Part shown: one piece after another, positions 1 through 10,198 of the stretch
How positions within the stretch are numbered: position 1 is the first letter of the stretch
Layout: every line of letters starts with the position of its first letter
Assembly (NCBI RefSeq): GCF_023101185.1
Contig: NZ_CP078077.1
Span: 3,253,630 to 3,317,629, forward strand
Length of the DNA stretch: 64,000 nucleotides
Direction: 5' to 3'
Origin: Microbacterium galbinum
Lineage (GTDB): Bacteria; Actinomycetota; Actinomycetes; Actinomycetales; Microbacteriaceae
The notes under the pieces: generated by a model
The model's input: only the letters and a program-made list of their open reading frames with translations
Database searches by the model: none
What the model was told of the DNA's origin: nothing
Program-made: the position numbers and the translations under genes

Positions 1-242
1 CCGGACGTCGTCCCCGTACGCCCCGCGCGGCTTCCGCCCTCGCCGAGCTCACCGACCGTGAGCGCGAGGTGCTCGTGCTGATCGGCCGCGGGCGGTCCAA
101 CGGCGAGATCGCCGCCGAACTCTTCATCGCCGAGCAGACGGTCAAGACGCACGTCGGCAAGGTGCTCGCGAAGCTCGGACTCCGCGACCGTGTGCACGCG
201 GTGATCCTGGCCTACGACACCGGACTCGTCGAACCGTCCTGA
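1..242 (+). CDS. LuxR-family DNA-binding response regulator, C-terminal part (cut by window edge)
   Basis: Only the last ~79 codons are present, in the frame starting at base 3. They encode a GerE/LuxR helix-turn-helix: LTDREREVLVLIGRGRSNGEIA, then the recognition-helix segment QTVKTHVGKVLAKLGLRDR. This is the classic output domain of NarL/FixJ two-component regulators. It ends at the TGA at 240-242. The receiver domain and the partner kinase lie upstream of the window, so the signal sensed is unknown. The family call is secure; the specific role is not determinable. Confidence 0.88.
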   Translation, partial: GRRPRTPRAASALAELTDREREVLVLIGRGRSNGEIAAELFIAEQTVKTHVGKVLAKLGLRDRVHAVILAYDTGLVEPS

Positions 243-379
243 CCGCACCCTCCTGGCCGTGCCCCTCGGCGACGGCGGCGCCCTCACCCCTCGGTACGGG
301 GTCGAACGGCACCGCGGGGTGATGCCCTCCGCCGCACCGCGTCCATAACCTCCGGGAAGACCGTTCCCCAGGAGGATTC

Positions 380-1711
380 ATGGCCATCGTGCAGGCACCC
401 CCCGTCCGAGACATCCCGAGCGCCGAGGCTCGCGGCACCCGCGACACCGGCATCGACCTCGTCCGCTCGCTCTGCGTGATCGGCGTGGTGCTGCTGCACG
501 CGATCATGGTCGGCGTCTCCGTGGTCGACGGACGCCCCGTCTTCGACAACGCCAGCACCGGCACGTGGTGGATCGTGCCCGTCAGCTGGGCGCTCCAGGT
601 CATGCCCCTGTTCTTCGTCATCGGCGGGTTCTCCGGACTGCTCGCCTACCGTTCGGCGGTCGCCCGCGGGGACGACGCGCGGAGCTTCATCGCGGGGCGG
701 GTGCATCGACTGCTGCGGCCCGCCGTGGTCACGATCGCCGTGATCGGCGTCGCGCTGTGGGCATTGACGCTCTCCGGGGTCCCCGCTGACCTCATCGCCG
801 TCGCGGGTTACCGGTACGGGCAGCCGCTGTGGTTCCTCGCGGTCTTCCTGCTGTGCCAGGCACTCCTGCCCGCGCTCGTGCACCTGCACCGGAGTCGGCC
901 GCTCCTGATCCTCGCCGTGCTGGTCGCAGCCGCAGCCGCCGTCGACGCGGCGAGGGCGATCAGCGGAGTCGACGCCCTCGGGTTCCTCAACCTGGCGTTC
1001 GTCTGGCTCGCGCTCCAGCAGATCGGGTTCTTCCTCGCCGACGGCAGCATCGACTCCGTGCCCCGTCGCACCCGGGCGCGCATCGGCGTGGGCGCGGCGC
1101 TCACCCTCCTTCTCGGTTTCGCCACCGGCCTCTGCTCCCCCGACCTGATCGCGCACATCAACCCGCCGACCTCCGCGCTGATCCTCGTCGGTATCGTGCA
1201 CACCTGCGCCCTGTCGCTGAACCGCGCCCGCCTGTCCGCGCTCAGCGCTCGCCCTCTTGCCGCGGTCGTGAGCGGATTCATCGGCCGACGGACGATGACG
1301 ATCTACCTCTGGCACATGCCGGTACTGCTCGCCATGGCGGGCGTGACGGCGATCGTCGCGATCAGCGACGGCAGCACGCTCCCGGTGGCGGGAAGTGCCG
1401 CGTGGTGGGCGGATCGTCCGCTCTGGCTCGCGACGGCACTGACGCTCACCGCCCTCGTTGCCGTCCCGTTCACGCGCATCGAGACGCGTCGTCCGCCGAT
1501 GGCGACCGACGCGACCCGGCGCATCGCGCTCTCGGTGCTGAGCGGTCTGATCGGCGTGGTGCTGCTGCTCGTGACCGGCACGACACCCGTCACGGCGATG
1601 ATCGCGGTCGGCCTGCTCGTCGTCGCTCTCCGCCTGGCGGCTGCGCCGTTACACGGCCGATGGAGCCCCCGTTCGGCTCTCAGGAACGTTCGGCCGCGTG
1701 CCCGAGCCTGA
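380..1711 (+). CDS. Acyltransferase-3 family integral membrane protein
   Basis: A 443-residue polytopic membrane protein. The N-terminus (RDTGIDLVRSLCVIGVVLLHA, then MPLFFVIGGFSGLLAYRS) matches the opening of acyltransferase-3 (AT3/OafB-like) proteins, which move acyl groups onto cell-envelope sugars or exported small molecules. About ten hydrophobic segments follow, with a late YLWHMPVLLAM motif also typical of AT3 proteins. The ATG has a strong AGGAGG at 370-375. The substrate cannot be read from sequence. Its 3' end overlaps the convergent MFS gene by 32 bp. It probably sits alone or behind the LuxR-type regulator. Confidence 0.8.
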   Translation: MAIVQAPPVRDIPSAEARGTRDTGIDLVRSLCVIGVVLLHAIMVGVSVVDGRPVFDNASTGTWWIVPVSWALQVMPLFFVIGGFSGLLAYRSAVARGDDARSFIAGRVHRLLRPAVVTIAVIGVALWALTLSGVPADLIAVAGYRYGQPLWFLAVFLLCQALLPALVHLHRSRPLLILAVLVAAAAAVDAARAISGVDALGFLNLAFVWLALQQIGFFLADGSIDSVPRRTRARIGVGAALTLLLGFATGLCSPDLIAHINPPTSALILVGIVHTCALSLNRARLSALSARPLAAVVSGFIGRRTMTIYLWHMPVLLAMAGVTAIVAISDGSTLPVAGSAAWWADRPLWLATALTLTALVAVPFTRIETRRPPMATDATRRIALSVLSGLIGVVLLLVTGTTPVTAMIAVGLLVVALRLAAAPLHGRWSPRSALRNVRPRARA

Positions 1712-3044
1712 GACCCGGGATCGCCGCTGCACCGACGAGCGCGAGGCAGAACACGAACACGACCCAGAACGTGCTCGCTTCGCCTCCGAGCGTCGCGACG
1801 GCGAGACCGGCGAAGGCGATCGTGACCGCCGAGCCCGTCGAGTCCGAGATCGAGAGTGCCGAGGAGTTGAATCCCTGGTTGCTCTCATCGGAGTATGCGA
1901 GCGTGAGCACGGTCAGCCGTGGGTACAGCAGGCCCATTCCGCCGCCGGCGAGACCCCACCCGATCACGACCACGAGCGGCGAGATCCCGAACAGGGCGGC
2001 GAGGAGCACGCACAGCAGGGCGACCAGCAGCAGCGAGAGGCTGATCATGGTGATGCGGTGGTTTCCAAGCCGTTCGCCGTACTTCCCCTGCAGTGCGGAT
2101 GCCCCGGCCCACGCGAGCGCGGCGAACATGAGGGCGATGCCGGCCCAGGTCGCCGTGAATTCGAAGCGCTCCATGAGCAGGTACGGGATGTACGCCTCCG
2201 CGGCGAAGAAGGCACCGGCGACGATGCCGCGCATGAGCACGACGCTCGGCAGCCCCCGTCCGGCCCGGAGCGCCCCTCGGGGCAGCAGCGGGAGGATGGC
2301 GATGCCGATGACCGCCAGCGCGCCGATCGCGACCGGCCAGCGCACCTGCGGCACCATGTCGGCGGTGAAGCCGATCACGACGGCGAGAACGGCGACGACG
2401 ACCGCGAGCAGCAGTCGGGTCGCGATCGTCCGCCGGTCCTGCGGCTCACCGTGCCCGAGATCGACCCCGCTCAGGCGCACCGCGATCACCGTGAACGCGA
2501 TGCCGGTGAGCACGGCTACCCCGAGGAACGTCCAACGCCAATCGATGTGCTCGGCCACCGCTCCGGCGAGGAAGGGGCCGATCATCGACGGCACGACCCA
2601 GGCCGCGGCGAACGCGGCGAAGATCCGCCCGTGCAGGTGCGGCGGATACAGCCGCGCGACGACGACGTAGAGCGCGACGGTCTGGCCACCGGCGCCCAGC
2701 CCCTGCACGAGTCGCCCGACGAGGAACTGGTGCATCGTGACGGCGAAGCCCGAGATCAGGAGTCCCACCAGGAACAGCGTGACCGCGACGTAGAGCGCAC
2801 CCCGCGGCCCGCGGGCGTCCGACCAGGCGCCCGCGGCGACCATGCCGATGACACCGGTCGCGAGGGTACCCGAGAAGGCGACCGCATACAGCGCTCCGCC
2901 GTCGAGGGCCTCGCTGACGATCGGCATCACCGTCGTCACCGCGAGGGCCTCGATCGCGGCGAGGAAGATCAGCGCGATCGCGCCGGTCGTGACCCAGATG
3001 CGGCTCCGGTCCCAGATCGACGCGACGGGCGACGGGGCCGTCAT
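1680..3044 (-). CDS. MFS transporter, probable drug/metabolite efflux
   Basis: A 454-residue polytopic protein opening with a short cytoplasmic arm, then WVTTGAIALIFLAAIEALAVTTVMP. The 'ALAVTTVMP' segment of TM1 is typical of the DHA2/EmrB-like branch of major facilitator exporters, and many further hydrophobic helices follow. I start it at the ATG at 3044 because this makes a 4-bp ATGA overlap with the upstream aminotransferase stop; longer in-frame extensions are arginine-rich shadow sequence. It is the last gene of the suf-linked operon, which suggests co-expression. Substrate unknown. It overlaps the convergent acyltransferase by 32 bp. Confidence 0.82.
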   Translation of the reverse strand: MTAPSPVASIWDRSRIWVTTGAIALIFLAAIEALAVTTVMPIVSEALDGGALYAVAFSGTLATGVIGMVAAGAWSDARGPRGALYVAVTLFLVGLLISGFAVTMHQFLVGRLVQGLGAGGQTVALYVVVARLYPPHLHGRIFAAFAAAWVVPSMIGPFLAGAVAEHIDWRWTFLGVAVLTGIAFTVIAVRLSGVDLGHGEPQDRRTIATRLLLAVVVAVLAVVIGFTADMVPQVRWPVAIGALAVIGIAILPLLPRGALRAGRGLPSVVLMRGIVAGAFFAAEAYIPYLLMERFEFTATWAGIALMFAALAWAGASALQGKYGERLGNHRITMISLSLLLVALLCVLLAALFGISPLVVVIGWGLAGGGMGLLYPRLTVLTLAYSDESNQGFNSSALSISDSTGSAVTIAFAGLAVATLGGEASTFWVVFVFCLALVGAAAIPGLRLGHAAERS

Positions 3045-4195
3045 CGCCCGACGAGCGCCGCGATGCGCTCGATGGCCTCGGTGAGGATCTCGGGACTCGT
3101 GCCGAAGTTCAGGCGCGCGAACCCCGTTCCCTCGTCGCCGAACGCCGAGCCGTTGTGGAGGGCGACCTTGGCCTCGCGCAGGATGCGTCGCGAGGGGTTG
3201 TCGCCCCACCCCAGGGGTCGCAGGTCGATCCAGGCGAGGTATCCGGCATCCGGCAGGCGGTAACGCGCCCCCGGAAGGTGCCGCACGAGGAGATCCTCGA
3301 GAAGGATGCGGTTCTGGTCGAGCGTGCGGAGCAGACCGTCGAGCCAGGGGTCGCTCTCTTCCGAGAACGCGGCGACGGCAGCGATCAGACCGAACTGTCC
3401 CGTGCGCCAGACGACCTCGATGGGCAGGTCGCGCAGGACGGCGTACGTCGTCTCATCGGCTGTCACCATGAGCGCGCACTTGAGGCCGGCGAGATTGAAC
3501 GCCTTGCTCGCACTGACCACGGCGTAGCCGACCCGGCGGGCGGCATCGTTCACGGCGAGGAACGGAGTGAATCCCGTGCCGGGCTGCGCGAGCGGTGCGT
3601 GGATCTCGTCGGAGACCACCGCCGCACCGAACTCGGCGGCGAGATCCGCGAGGGCTGCCAGGGCGTCGCGATCGTGCACCGTCCCGGTCGGGTTGTGCGG
3701 GTTGCAGAGCAGGATGGCGGTGGCGCCGTCGTCGAAAGCCGCGCGGATGCCGTCGAGATCGAGTTCCCAGCGCGTACCGGTGTCGCGCAGGGGCACGCGC
3801 TCGACCTCCGCGCCGGCCTCCGCGACGAGGTCGTAGAAGGGCGGGTACACCGGAGGGGTGACGACGACGCGCTCCCCCGGTTGGGTGACTCGGCGGAGGA
3901 TCTCTACGATCCCCATGCTCACATCCGCCGTGCTGCGCATGAGCGACGGGTCGGGCGCCCACCCGAACCTGCGCTCGGCGAACGCCGCGTAGGCCTCCTT
4001 CAGGGGAGTCCGCGACGCGATGTACCCCGTGTCACCGAGATCGAGCGCGCGCTGGAGCGACGCCGTGATCGCCGGTGCGAGCGGGAAATCCGTCTCGGCC
4101 ACGAACAACGGCAGGACGTCCTCGGGGTATTCGCGCCACTTCTCGCTCGTGCGTCGGCGCAGCTCGGAGAGAGGCAGCGCCTTCACCTCGAGCAT
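3041..4195 (-). CDS. PLP-dependent aminotransferase, MalY/PatB family (probable cystathionine beta-lyase)
   Basis: A 384-residue fold-type I PLP enzyme. Visible hallmarks are the N-terminal PEDVLPLFVAETDFPLAP segment of MalY/PatB proteins, CNPHNPTGTVH, VVSDEIHAPLA, and the PLP-binding lysine in SASKAFNLAGLK. The family cleaves C-S bonds of cystathionine or cysteine, releasing thiol or sulfide, ammonia and pyruvate. It sits immediately after the sufT-like gene (1-nt TGATG overlap), where actinobacterial suf operons usually carry sufS. It is clearly not SufS, whose active-site cysteine loop and motif order differ. A sulfur-supply role in Fe-S assembly is my inference. Confidence 0.85.
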   Translation of the reverse strand: MLEVKALPLSELRRRTSEKWREYPEDVLPLFVAETDFPLAPAITASLQRALDLGDTGYIASRTPLKEAYAAFAERRFGWAPDPSLMRSTADVSMGIVEILRRVTQPGERVVVTPPVYPPFYDLVAEAGAEVERVPLRDTGTRWELDLDGIRAAFDDGATAILLCNPHNPTGTVHDRDALAALADLAAEFGAAVVSDEIHAPLAQPGTGFTPFLAVNDAARRVGYAVVSASKAFNLAGLKCALMVTADETTYAVLRDLPIEVVWRTGQFGLIAAVAAFSEESDPWLDGLLRTLDQNRILLEDLLVRHLPGARYRLPDAGYLAWIDLRPLGWGDNPSRRILREAKVALHNGSAFGDEGTGFARLNFGTSPEILTEAIERIAALVGR

Positions 4196-4530
4196 CAGAT
4201 GGCGAAGCCGAGTGCTCGCATCATGTCGCGGCCGTCGTCGGTGATCCGCTCGGGACCCCACGGCGGCATCCATACCCAGTTGATGCGGAAGCGGTCGACG
4301 ACCTTGTCCAGGGCCTGCGCGGTCTGCTCCTCGAGCACGTCCGTCAGCGGGCACCCGGCGCTCGTCAGCGTCATGTGGATGACGAGAGCGTCGTTCTCGT
4401 CATCCCACGCCAGGTCGTAGATGAGTCCGAGGTCGACGACGTTGATCCCGAGCTCGGGATCCATGACGTCCTTCAGAGCCTCGGTGACCTCGTCGTACTT
4501 CTCGTCGGTCAGCGTCGCGGTCGCGGTCAT
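4195..4530 (-). CDS. sufT: SufT-like metal-sulfur cluster assembly factor (DUF59/MIP18)
   Basis: A 111-residue single-domain protein with the DUF59 signature DPELGINVVDLGLIYDL (about residues 24-40) and the conserved reactive cysteine in TSAGCPLTD (Cys60). Such proteins help mature or deliver Fe-S clusters and form the distal part of many suf operons. The C-terminal WMPPWGPERITDDGRDMMRALGF segment is typical of actinobacterial versions. It lies 9 nt downstream of sufC and shares one base with the following lyase gene. The family assignment is strong; 'SufT' is by context. Confidence 0.88.
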   Translation of the reverse strand: MTATATLTDEKYDEVTEALKDVMDPELGINVVDLGLIYDLAWDDENDALVIHMTLTSAGCPLTDVLEEQTAQALDKVVDRFRINWVWMPPWGPERITDDGRDMMRALGFAI

Positions 4531-4539
4531 GCGGTCAGC

Positions 4540-5310
<771 letters not shown>

Positions 5311-5637
5311 TCAGATTTCCTTCGTCACAGTCGGGTCGATGAGCACGTCGTCGCCGTCGATCTCGACGACGTAGACGGGGACGGGCTCGTAAGCAGGGAG
5401 GTTCTGGGGCTTGCCGGTGAGCAGGGAGAACGCCGAGCCGTGGGCCCAGCACTCGACCGTGTCACCTTCGACGAAGCCCTCGGAAAGGGAGATGTCGCCG
5501 TGGGTGCAGGTGTCGCCGATCGCGTGGATCACGCCCTCGCCGTCCTTGATCACGGTGATCGGGACGCCATCGGGCTCGACGCGGATCGGCATGTCCTGCT
5601 CGAGCTCCGCGACACCGCACACGCGCTGAGCGCTCAT
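5311..5637 (-). CDS. Rieske-type [2Fe-2S] ferredoxin in the suf operon
   Basis: A 108-residue single Rieske domain. The cluster ligands are visible as CTH (Cys44, His46) and CWAH (Cys63, His66), a C-x-H...C-x2-H pattern with standard spacing. It resembles the small ferredoxin components of non-heme-iron oxygenases (NirD/BphF-like). It is embedded between sufD (4-bp ATGA overlap, 5634-5637) and sufC (abutting), so it is co-translated with the Suf scaffold. A role in delivering electrons or accepting the newly made cluster is plausible but inferred. No oxygenase or reductase partner is nearby. Confidence 0.9.
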   Translation of the reverse strand: MSAQRVCGVAELEQDMPIRVEPDGVPITVIKDGEGVIHAIGDTCTHGDISLSEGFVEGDTVECWAHGSAFSLLTGKPQNLPAYEPVPVYVVEIDGDDVLIDPTVTKEI

Positions 5638-6839
5638 GCCGAGACCGCCGCGAGCTCCGCCTCGATCGCAGCGAGGAGTTCGGACTCGAGCGCCGGGATG
5701 CCGAGGCGCTGGACGATGTCGGTGAGGAAGCCGAGCACGACGAGACGGCGTGCCTCTTCCTCGGTGATGCCACGAGCCTGCAGGTAGAAGAGCTGCTCGT
5801 CGTCGAAACGCCCCGTCGCGCTCGCGTGTCCGGCGCCGAGGATGTCGCCCGTCTCGATCTCGAGGTTCGGGATCGAGTCGGCGCGGGCGCCCTCGGTGAG
5901 CACGAGGTTGCGGTTCGCCTCGTAGGAGTCGGTGCCGGTGGCATCCGGGCCGATCAGCACATCGCCGATCCAGACGCTGTGGGCGCTCTCGCCCTGCAGC
6001 GCGCCCTTGTACAGGACGTCACCCTTGGTGTGCGGGCCCTTGTGGTGCAGGTAGACCTGGCTCTCGAGGTGCTGGCCGGCGTCGGCGTACGACAGACCGT
6101 AGAGGTAGCCCTCCGAGCCTGCACCCGCGAGCTCCACGTTGGGGTTCACGCGCACCACGCCACCACCGAAGCTGATGACGAAGTGCTTGAGCACGGCATC
6201 CGCATCGACACGGGCCTGGTGGGCCGACGTGTGCACCGCGGCATCCTGCCACTGCTGGAGGGTCACCACGGTGAGACGCGACCCGGCGCGGGCGATGATC
6301 TCGACGTTCTGCGCGTACTGCGCGGCACCGATGTGGTTCAGCACGACGGTCGCCGAGCTGTGCTCGAGAGCCTCGATCACGATGTGGGCGTCGGCGCGCT
6401 TCTCGGCACCGCGACCCTCGATGGTGAGGAGGATCGGCTCCGCGACCTCTTCCTCACGCGGGATGCGGATGTGCATCGCCTCCGTGGCACCCTGCCAGGC
6501 AACCGCGCCGGTGATGTCCTCGCCGCGGAAGAACTCGCCGCGAGGAGCCGCGCCGATCGCGAGCGGTGCCGCGAGGTACTGCTCGCCGGCGGAGAACTCG
6601 TAGGAGACGCCGTCGTTCTGCGCGGCGGTCTCGAAGAGCGCCGTCAGCTTCGCGACGGGGGTGTGCTTCCAGTTCACCTCGCGCCCCGTCGGCACGCCGA
6701 AGTCGGCGGGCTCGAAGGAGTGCGGGCGTTCGGAGCGGGTCTGCACCGGCACGAAGCCGGCGTCCGCCACCTGCGCCGCCGGGTCGACGTGCGCGCTCGA
6801 ATAGTGCGACGCCGTGGGCGTCGTCGTCTGGGAGGTCAT
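5634..6839 (-). CDS. sufD: Fe-S cluster assembly protein SufD
   Basis: A 401-residue beta-helix scaffold subunit that pairs with SufB. It contains the SufBD core, including a late QLFYLQARGITEEEARRLVVLGFLTDIV segment shared with SufB, and GDILGAGHASATGRFDDEQLF, where the conserved core histidine of SufD lies. It starts one base after the sufB stop region (1-nt gap) and overlaps the ferredoxin start, so the whole set is translationally coupled. Length and motif order fit canonical SufD. Confidence 0.96.
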   Translation of the reverse strand: MTSQTTTPTASHYSSAHVDPAAQVADAGFVPVQTRSERPHSFEPADFGVPTGREVNWKHTPVAKLTALFETAAQNDGVSYEFSAGEQYLAAPLAIGAAPRGEFFRGEDITGAVAWQGATEAMHIRIPREEEVAEPILLTIEGRGAEKRADAHIVIEALEHSSATVVLNHIGAAQYAQNVEIIARAGSRLTVVTLQQWQDAAVHTSAHQARVDADAVLKHFVISFGGGVVRVNPNVELAGAGSEGYLYGLSYADAGQHLESQVYLHHKGPHTKGDVLYKGALQGESAHSVWIGDVLIGPDATGTDSYEANRNLVLTEGARADSIPNLEIETGDILGAGHASATGRFDDEQLFYLQARGITEEEARRLVVLGFLTDIVQRLGIPALESELLAAIEAELAAVSA

Positions 6840-6840
6840 C

Positions 6841-8259
6841 TCAGCCGACCGATCCTTCCATGCCCATCTCGATGAGCTTGTTCAACTCCATCGCGTACTC
6901 CATCGGCAGCTCGCGCGCGATCGGCTCGATGAAGCCGCGCACGATCATCGCCATGGCCTCGTCCTCCGGCATGCCGCGCGACTGCAGGTAGAAGAGCTGC
7001 TCCTCGCTGACCTTGGAGACGGTGGCCTCGTGACCGAGCTGCACGTCGTCGACGCGGATGTCGATCGCCGGGTAGGTGTCGGAGCGCGACTTGGTGTCGA
7101 CGAGCAGCGCGTCGCATCGCACGGTGTTCGCCGAGTGGTGGGCGTTCGCATCGACGCGGACCTCGCCGCGATATCCCGCACGACCGCCGCCACGGGCGAT
7201 CGACTTCGAGACGATCGACGACTGCGTGTACGGAGCCATGTGGATCATCTTCGCGCCGGCATCCTGGTGCTGGCCGGGGCCGGCGAAGGCGACCGAGAGC
7301 GTCTCGCCCTTGGCGTGCTCGCCCATGAGGTAGATCGACGGGTACTTCATCGTCACCTTCGAGCCGATGTTGCCGTCGACCCATTCCATCGTCGCTCCCT
7401 CGTGCGCGACCGCGCGCTTGGTGACGAGGTTGTAGACGTTGTTCGACCAGTTCTGGATCGTCGTGTACCGAACGCGGGCGTTCTTCTTCACGATGATCTC
7501 GACGACGGCCGAGTGCAGCGAGTCGGACTTGTAGATCGGAGCCGTGCAGCCCTCGATGTAGTGCACGTAGCTGTCTTCGTCCGCGATGATCAGGGTGCGC
7601 TCGAACTGCCCCATGTTCTCGGTGTTGATGCGGAAGTACGCCTGGAGCGGGATCTCGACGTGCACGCCCTTGGGGACGTAGACGAAGGAGCCGCCCGACC
7701 AGACGGCCGTGTTGAGGGCGGCGAACTTGTTGTCGCCGGCGGGGATGACCGAGCCGAAGTACTCCTCGAAGAACTCGGGGTGCTCGCGGAGAGCGGTGTC
7801 GGTGTCCATGAAGATGACGCCCTGCTGCTCCAGGTCCTCGCGGATCTGGTGGTAGACGACCTCGGACTCGTACTGCGCGGCGACGCCGGCGACGAGACGC
7901 TGGCGCTCGGCCTCCGGGATGCCGAGGCGCTCGTAGGTCTCGCGGATCTCGGCGGGGAGGTCCTCCCACGACTGCGCCTGCTTCTCGGTCGAGCGCACGA
8001 AGTACTTGATGTTGTCGAAGTCGATGTCGCTGAGGTCGGCGCCCCAGGTCGGCATCGGCTTGCGGCCGAACAGCTGATAGCCCTTGAGACGGGTCTTCAG
8101 CATCCATTCGGGTTCGCTCTTGAGCGCCGAGATACCGCGGACGACCTCTTCGGAGATCCCGCGTTTCGCGACGGCGCCGGCGGCGTCAGCGTCGTGCCAG
8201 CCGAACTCGTACACCCCCAGGCCATCGAGCTCCGGGCGGTCGATCAGCACATCCGACAT
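6841..8259 (-). CDS. sufB: Fe-S cluster assembly protein SufB
   Basis: A 472-residue SufB, the scaffold subunit on which sulfide and iron are assembled. Recognisable segments are [55 protein letters not shown], and the C-terminal [23 protein letters not shown] chose the ATG at 8259 over an upstream in-frame ATG because AGGAGA lies 5-10 nt before it and the length then matches the family (~470). It is the first gene of the suf operon; no SufR-type repressor gene precedes it here. Confidence 0.97.
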   Translation of the reverse strand: MSDVLIDRPELDGLGVYEFGWHDADAAGAVAKRGISEEVVRGISALKSEPEWMLKTRLKGYQLFGRKPMPTWGADLSDIDFDNIKYFVRSTEKQAQSWEDLPAEIRETYERLGIPEAERQRLVAGVAAQYESEVVYHQIREDLEQQGVIFMDTDTALREHPEFFEEYFGSVIPAGDNKFAALNTAVWSGGSFVYVPKGVHVEIPLQAYFRINTENMGQFERTLIIADEDSYVHYIEGCTAPIYKSDSLHSAVVEIIVKKNARVRYTTIQNWSNNVYNLVTKRAVAHEGATMEWVDGNIGSKVTMKYPSIYLMGEHAKGETLSVAFAGPGQHQDAGAKMIHMAPYTQSSIVSKSIARGGGRAGYRGEVRVDANAHHSANTVRCDALLVDTKSRSDTYPAIDIRVDDVQLGHEATVSKVSEEQLFYLQSRGMPEDEAMAMIVRGFIEPIARELPMEYAMELNKLIEMGMEGSVG

Positions 8260-8490
8260 CACACTCTCCTCATTGGGCCTCAACGGTGTCATCCGCCCCG
8301 ACACACCTGATCCCCGTCGAGTCTGCGGGGAGCGGGTGCCGCTGGTGGGCCCTCATCACCGGCGCATCCTTCGCGCCTAAACTGTTATCGATGCTTCCGC
8401 GCCCTCGAGCGCGCATCGCAACAATCCGATTCTACAGGCTCCGCTTCGCGGACGGGCCGCCCGTCCTGCGCGAAGCGCGCCGGAGGACCC
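8260..8490. promoter_or_regulatory. Divergent promoter region between sufB and ctaA
   Basis: A 231-bp gap between divergent genes. Candidate -10 hexamers are TAGAAT at 8429-8434 (minus, toward sufB) and TAAACT at 8378-8383 (plus, toward ctaA). Neither has a convincing -35. They predict untranslated leaders of roughly 160 and 100 nt. The sufB SD (AGGAGA) is inside this interval. No clear repressor palindrome was seen. Confidence 0.35.
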
Positions 8491-9633
8491 ATGCCCGACA
8501 CCGCCACGCCCGCCCGCACCACCGCCGCGGAGCTCGATCTGCGACCCGCAGCATTCACTTCGCCGTGGGGACGCGTCCTCCGCGTGTTCGCGTGGCTGTC
8601 GTTCCTCACCGAGACGATCATCATCGGGACCGGTGGGGCCGTGCGCCTGACGGGCTCCGGACTCGGATGCTCGGAGTGGCCGCTCTGCACACCGGAGTCC
8701 CTCGTGCCGATTTTGGCGGACCAGGGCATCCATGGCGCGATCGAGTTCGGCAACCGGCTGATGACCGGAGTCGTGGGCGTCATCGCGCTGGTGGTCGTGC
8801 TGCTCGTGCTGCACCTGACCGACGGATCGCGCTCGGTCTTCCGTGCGCTCCGCTATGCGGCGGGCGGCATCGTCGCGGCCGCGGCCGCGTTCGCTCTCGT
8901 CACCCTCACCGGCCTTCCGGTGCCCGCGTTCCCCGTGGCATCCGCGGTCCTGCTCCTCGCGGTGATCGCCGCCGCGATCCACACGACGCGTCGCACCTCG
9001 GCGCGCCGCGATCTCCTCGTCCTGGCCTGGGTCGTGTTCGCCGGCGTCATGGCGCAGGCGCTCGTCGGCGGCATCACGGTGCTCACCGGCCTGAACCCGT
9101 TCATCGTCGGATTCCACTACACGTCGTCCCTGCTCCTGGTGTGCGTCACGGCCGCATTCCTGGTGCGCCTGTACGCGGCTCCGGGACCGCGCGAGCGCGC
9201 GGTGCCGACCTGGTTCATGATCCTCAGCCACGTCACCGGGCTGGCGCTCGCGGTCACCATCCTGTTCGGCGTGCTGACGACCGGATCCGGCCCGCACTCC
9301 GGCGACCAGGACGTGCTGCGGCACGGATTCGACGCGACCGTGCTCGCGCACGTGCACTCCTGGCCCGGGTACATCCTCGCCGCTCTCGTGCTCGCCCTGA
9401 CGATCGCCGCCTGGGCGCTGCGCCTCCCGCCGCGGAAGTGGCTCGTCGTCCTGGTCCTGGCCATCGCGGTCCAGGTCGGCGTCGGGGTCTGGCAGGCGCG
9501 CGCGGGACTCCCGCCTCTGCTGGTCGGCATCCACATGGTGCTCGCCTCGCTCTCGGCAGCGACCTACACCGTCGTCGTCCTGAAGCTGAAGCGCCCGGCA
9601 GCCGACGAGGTCAGCACCCCCTCCGCCGGCTGA
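8491..9633 (+). CDS. ctaA: Heme A synthase (COX15/CtaA family)
   Basis: A 380-residue polytopic membrane protein that oxidises the heme O methyl group to make heme A for aa3-type cytochrome oxidase. Typical elements are TETIIIGTGGAVRLTGSGLGCSEWPLC (the G-x-VRLTGSGLGC-x-WP hallmark with the paired cysteines) and histidines in the middle and late helices, e.g. VGFHYTSSLLL and LAHVHSWPGY. It is followed by a small membrane gene and then the convergent ctaB, which makes its substrate. The C-terminus ends in a short charged tail. Confidence 0.93.
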   Translation: MPDTATPARTTAAELDLRPAAFTSPWGRVLRVFAWLSFLTETIIIGTGGAVRLTGSGLGCSEWPLCTPESLVPILADQGIHGAIEFGNRLMTGVVGVIALVVVLLVLHLTDGSRSVFRALRYAAGGIVAAAAAFALVTLTGLPVPAFPVASAVLLLAVIAAAIHTTRRTSARRDLLVLAWVVFAGVMAQALVGGITVLTGLNPFIVGFHYTSSLLLVCVTAAFLVRLYAAPGPRERAVPTWFMILSHVTGLALAVTILFGVLTTGSGPHSGDQDVLRHGFDATVLAHVHSWPGYILAALVLALTIAAWALRLPPRKWLVVLVLAIAVQVGVGVWQARAGLPPLLVGIHMVLASLSAATYTVVVLKLKRPAADEVSTPSAG

Positions 9634-9715
9634 ACGGACGTCTCAGAGTCCGCGGACAGCCGATCCATAGGCTGCGCATACCGGAGTCATCAGCGCGTCC
9701 GTGATCGTGGTCGGC

Positions 9716-10198
9716 ATGAACAAGTCACTGACACGCAGCATCGGATTCTGGCTGCTCCTCGTGCTCGCACTCGCCTCGACCGCGGTGGGTGGGTGGCTCA
9801 TCTCCGGGCAGATCGGGACGATGACCACGACGCTCCTCGACGGGACGGCCACGGGAATCGAGGTGTACGTCGGTCAGTCGCTGGTCGTCGTCGGCTCCGC
9901 GCTGCTCGGCGCGGGCGTGCTCGGCATCCTCCTCGCCGTCGCCCTCGTCGCCGTGCAGTCGCTGATCCCCGCGGCGACGCCCGTCGTCGTCGAGCCGATC
10001 GACTGGACGGCCGAGGCCGATGACACGACCGCTCCGGTGGACGACGACGCGACGGTCACGGCCGTCGACGGAGAGACCTCAGCGGCCGGGGCCCTCGGCA
10101 CTCCGGCGAACGACGATGTCGAGGCGGATGCCGAGACCGACGATCAGAAGGGCAGCAGCGGGTCGACCGCGACCGCGACGAAGATCAACGTCAAGTAG
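9716..10198 (+). CDS. Small two-TM membrane protein with long acidic tail, function unknown
   Basis: About 160 residues: a basic start (MNKSLTRS), TM1 near residues 9-29, TM2 near 55-82, then a low-complexity cytoplasmic or surface tail rich in Asp, Glu, Thr and Ala ending TKINVK. I recognise no family beyond a 'two-helix plus acidic tail' form common in Microbacteriaceae. An in-frame GTG at 9701 is an alternative start. A -10-like TAGGCT at 9668-9673 would give a ~36-nt leader. The last 55 bp overlap the 3' end of convergent ctaB, so the acidic tail is antisense to ctaB coding sequence. Confidence 0.6.
   Translation: MNKSLTRSIGFWLLLVLALASTAVGGWLISGQIGTMTTTLLDGTATGIEVYVGQSLVVVGSALLGAGVLGILLAVALVAVQSLIPAATPVVVEPIDWTAEADDTTAPVDDDATVTAVDGETSAAGALGTPANDDVEADAETDDQKGSSGSTATATKINVK

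Noticed and set aside
284..1315. Long minus-strand open frame opposite the acyltransferase gene
   Set aside because: The translation is Asp/Glu/Arg/Gly-rich with no domain, while the opposite strand gives a coherent polytopic membrane protein with an AGGAGG start.
8391..8490. Possible leaderless short ORF starting at an ATG 7 nt after TAAACT, upstream of ctaA
   Set aside because: The spacing fits, but the frame has no stop before ctaA and runs on as Arg/His-rich sequence out of frame with it. I keep only a tentative promoter.
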